Below, piece after piece: positions 54,133-54,917 of a DNA stretch of 54,917 nucleotides. The notes below the pieces were generated by a model, which worked only from the letters and a program-made list of their open reading frames with translations, was not told the origin of the DNA and made no database searches. Location: the NCBI RefSeq assembly GCF_002939185.1, contig NZ_POVL01000034.1, positions 1 through 54,917 on the forward strand, read 5' to 3'. Both the position numbers and the translations under genes were made by a program. Position 1 is the stretch's first letter. Every line of letters starts with the position of its first letter. The DNA comes from Enterobacter sichuanensis. Its GTDB lineage: Bacteria > Pseudomonadota > Gammaproteobacteria > Enterobacterales > Enterobacteriaceae.

Positions 54133-54582
54133 ATGAAGAAATCAACACTTGTCATTGGCGTCATTGGTGCTGACTGCCATGCGGTAGGCAATAAAGTTCT
54201 GGACCGCGTTTTTACTTCTCATGATTTTCACGTTATCAATCTTGGTGTAATGGTGAGCCAGGATGAATATATTGATGCGGCCATCGAAACAGGTGCTGAT
54301 GCTATTGTCGTTTCATCCATCTACGGCCATGGCGACATCGACTGCCTGGGGCTGCGTGAGCGCTGCATCGAACGCGGTATCGGCGACATTCTGCTTTTTG
54401 TTGGCGGTAATCTGGTCGTGGGTAAGCACGATTTTGCCGATGTCGAAGCCAAATTCAAAGAGATGGGTTTCAACCGCGTGTTCGCCCCGAGCCACGACCT
54501 GGAAGACGTCTGTCAGCTGATGGCGAATGATATCCAGCAGCGTCAGCGCGTTGAAGAGCTCTGTCTTGAAGAGGGCTTCTGA
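54133..54582 (+). CDS. glmS: glutamate mutase small (B12-binding) subunit
   Basis: A 149-residue methylaspartate mutase S component (also called mutS). The cobalamin-binding motif DxHxxG is present as [12 protein letters not shown] (His16 replaces dimethylbenzimidazole on cobalt), followed by [10 protein letters not shown] and VGGNLVVGK. With the large E subunit it isomerises L-glutamate to 3-methylaspartate, first step of a glutamate fermentation route. glmL starts at the overlapping TGATG. Confidence 0.93.
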   Translation: MKKSTLVIGVIGADCHAVGNKVLDRVFTSHDFHVINLGVMVSQDEYIDAAIETGADAIVVSSIYGHGDIDCLGLRERCIERGIGDILLFVGGNLVVGKHDFADVEAKFKEMGFNRVFAPSHDLEDVCQLMANDIQQRQRVEELCLEEGF

Positions 54583-54917
54583 TGCAAATCGTCTCAGTCG
54601 ACATTGGCTCGACGTGGACCAAAGCCGCACTCTTCACGCCGGAGGGTGATGCGCTTACGTTGGTCAACCACGTGCTGACCCCAACGACAACCCACCATCT
54701 GGCGGAGGGCTTCTTTACCAGCCTGAACCAGGTGCTAAACGTTGCCGATGCGCGACCGTTGCTGAACAGCGGGGACGTTACGCTGAAATACTCTTCGTCG
54801 GCAAAAGGCGGCCTCGCCGTTGCCGCAATGGGGCTGGTGCCGTCGATAACCCTGGAGTCGGCCAAAGTCACCGCCCATTCAGCGGGCGCCAAAATCGCTC
54901 AGTACTACTCCTACAAA
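54582..54917 (+). CDS. glmL: GlmL/MutL glutamate-mutase reactivase, partial
   Basis: Frame open for 112 codons to the window edge. It starts [22 protein letters not shown], an actin-fold ATPase phosphate-1 motif (DIGSTWTK), and continues YSSSAKGGLAVAAMGLVPSITLESAK, typical of GlmL. The protein family is a chaperone-like reactivator or accessory protein of glutamate mutase. The 3-prime end lies outside the window; glmE is expected next. Confidence 0.88.
   Translation, partial: MQIVSVDIGSTWTKAALFTPEGDALTLVNHVLTPTTTHHLAEGFFTSLNQVLNVADARPLLNSGDVTLKYSSSAKGGLAVAAMGLVPSITLESAKVTAHSAGAKIAQYYSYK

Noticed and set aside
1..54917. tRNA genes, CRISPR arrays, insertion sequences or prophage genes
   Set aside because: No transposase or integrase frames, no regularly spaced repeats and no tRNA-like cloverleaf noticed; a tool-based scan could still find a short one.

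Overview
The window looks like an enterobacterial chromosome segment (Enterobacter/Klebsiella/Lelliottia-like; species not determinable from sequence alone). The protein sequences are close to Klebsiella hpx and Salmonella cob/cbi proteins as I remember them, the intergenic repeats are enterobacterial REP elements, and genes are tightly packed and moderately GC-rich. I see no tRNA, rRNA, CRISPR array, insertion sequence or prophage gene.

Layout. (1) 1-1233: an M-box (ykoK-type) Mg2+ riboswitch leader and a short MgtE-type Mg2+ transporter. (2) 1276-12545: a galactan (beta-1,4-galactan) utilisation locus like the Dickeya gan locus: LacI-type repressor, LamB-like porin, exported GH53 endogalactanase, maltose-type ABC importer (GanE/F/G/K) and cytoplasmic GH42 beta-galactosidase. 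It carries an unexpected stand-alone PTS EIIB domain. (3) 12542-32315: a large purine/urate/allantoin nitrogen-scavenging region. hpxFGHIJK (allantoate uptake and breakdown), hpxU (RpiR repressor) and hpxWXYZ (oxamate/amidase module) come first, then hpxSAB (allantoin racemase and allantoinase with GntR regulator), hpxC (allantoin permease), guaD (guanine deaminase), hpxQT (OHCU decarboxylase and HIU hydrolase) and hpxODE (urate hydroxylase and a Rieske-type hypoxanthine oxidase). Together they run guanine/hypoxanthine -> urate -> HIU -> OHCU -> allantoin -> allantoate -> ureidoglycine -> oxalurate/oxamate -> oxalate plus ammonia. (4) 32399-49770: the anaerobic (cobalt-early) cobalamin operon cbiABCDETFGHJKLMNQOP-cobUSCT, read on the minus strand behind a cobalamin riboswitch. 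(5) 50201-53618: pduX (L-threonine kinase), and the minus-strand set cobA (SUMT), cobD and a stand-alone CysG N-domain enzyme, which supply aminopropanol phosphate and precorrin-2/sirohydrochlorin. (6) 54133-end: the start of a B12-dependent glutamate mutase operon (glmS, partial glmL), a likely consumer of the coenzyme.

The most interesting signal is regulatory. At least four purine units carry sequences that match the sigma-54 (-24/-12) promoter consensus closely: hpxF, hpxW, guaD and hpxO. hpxQ and hpxC carry weaker candidates. NtrC-like sites lie upstream of hpxF and between hpxQ and hpxO. A shared 11-mer (TGAAACAAAAG) in the hpxF and hpxU promoters, with a related perfect inverted repeat before hpxW, is a candidate HpxU operator. 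The region therefore reads as a nitrogen-limitation regulon with local pathway repressors. Other points worth a second look are the AtzG/AtzE/AtzH-like hpxXYZ trio, the EIIB domain in the galactan locus, and a Ser128-to-Cys change in the cob-linked CysG-like enzyme.

Pathway assignments rest on recognisable motifs and remembered homologues; no searches were run. Regulatory sites are consensus matches by eye.
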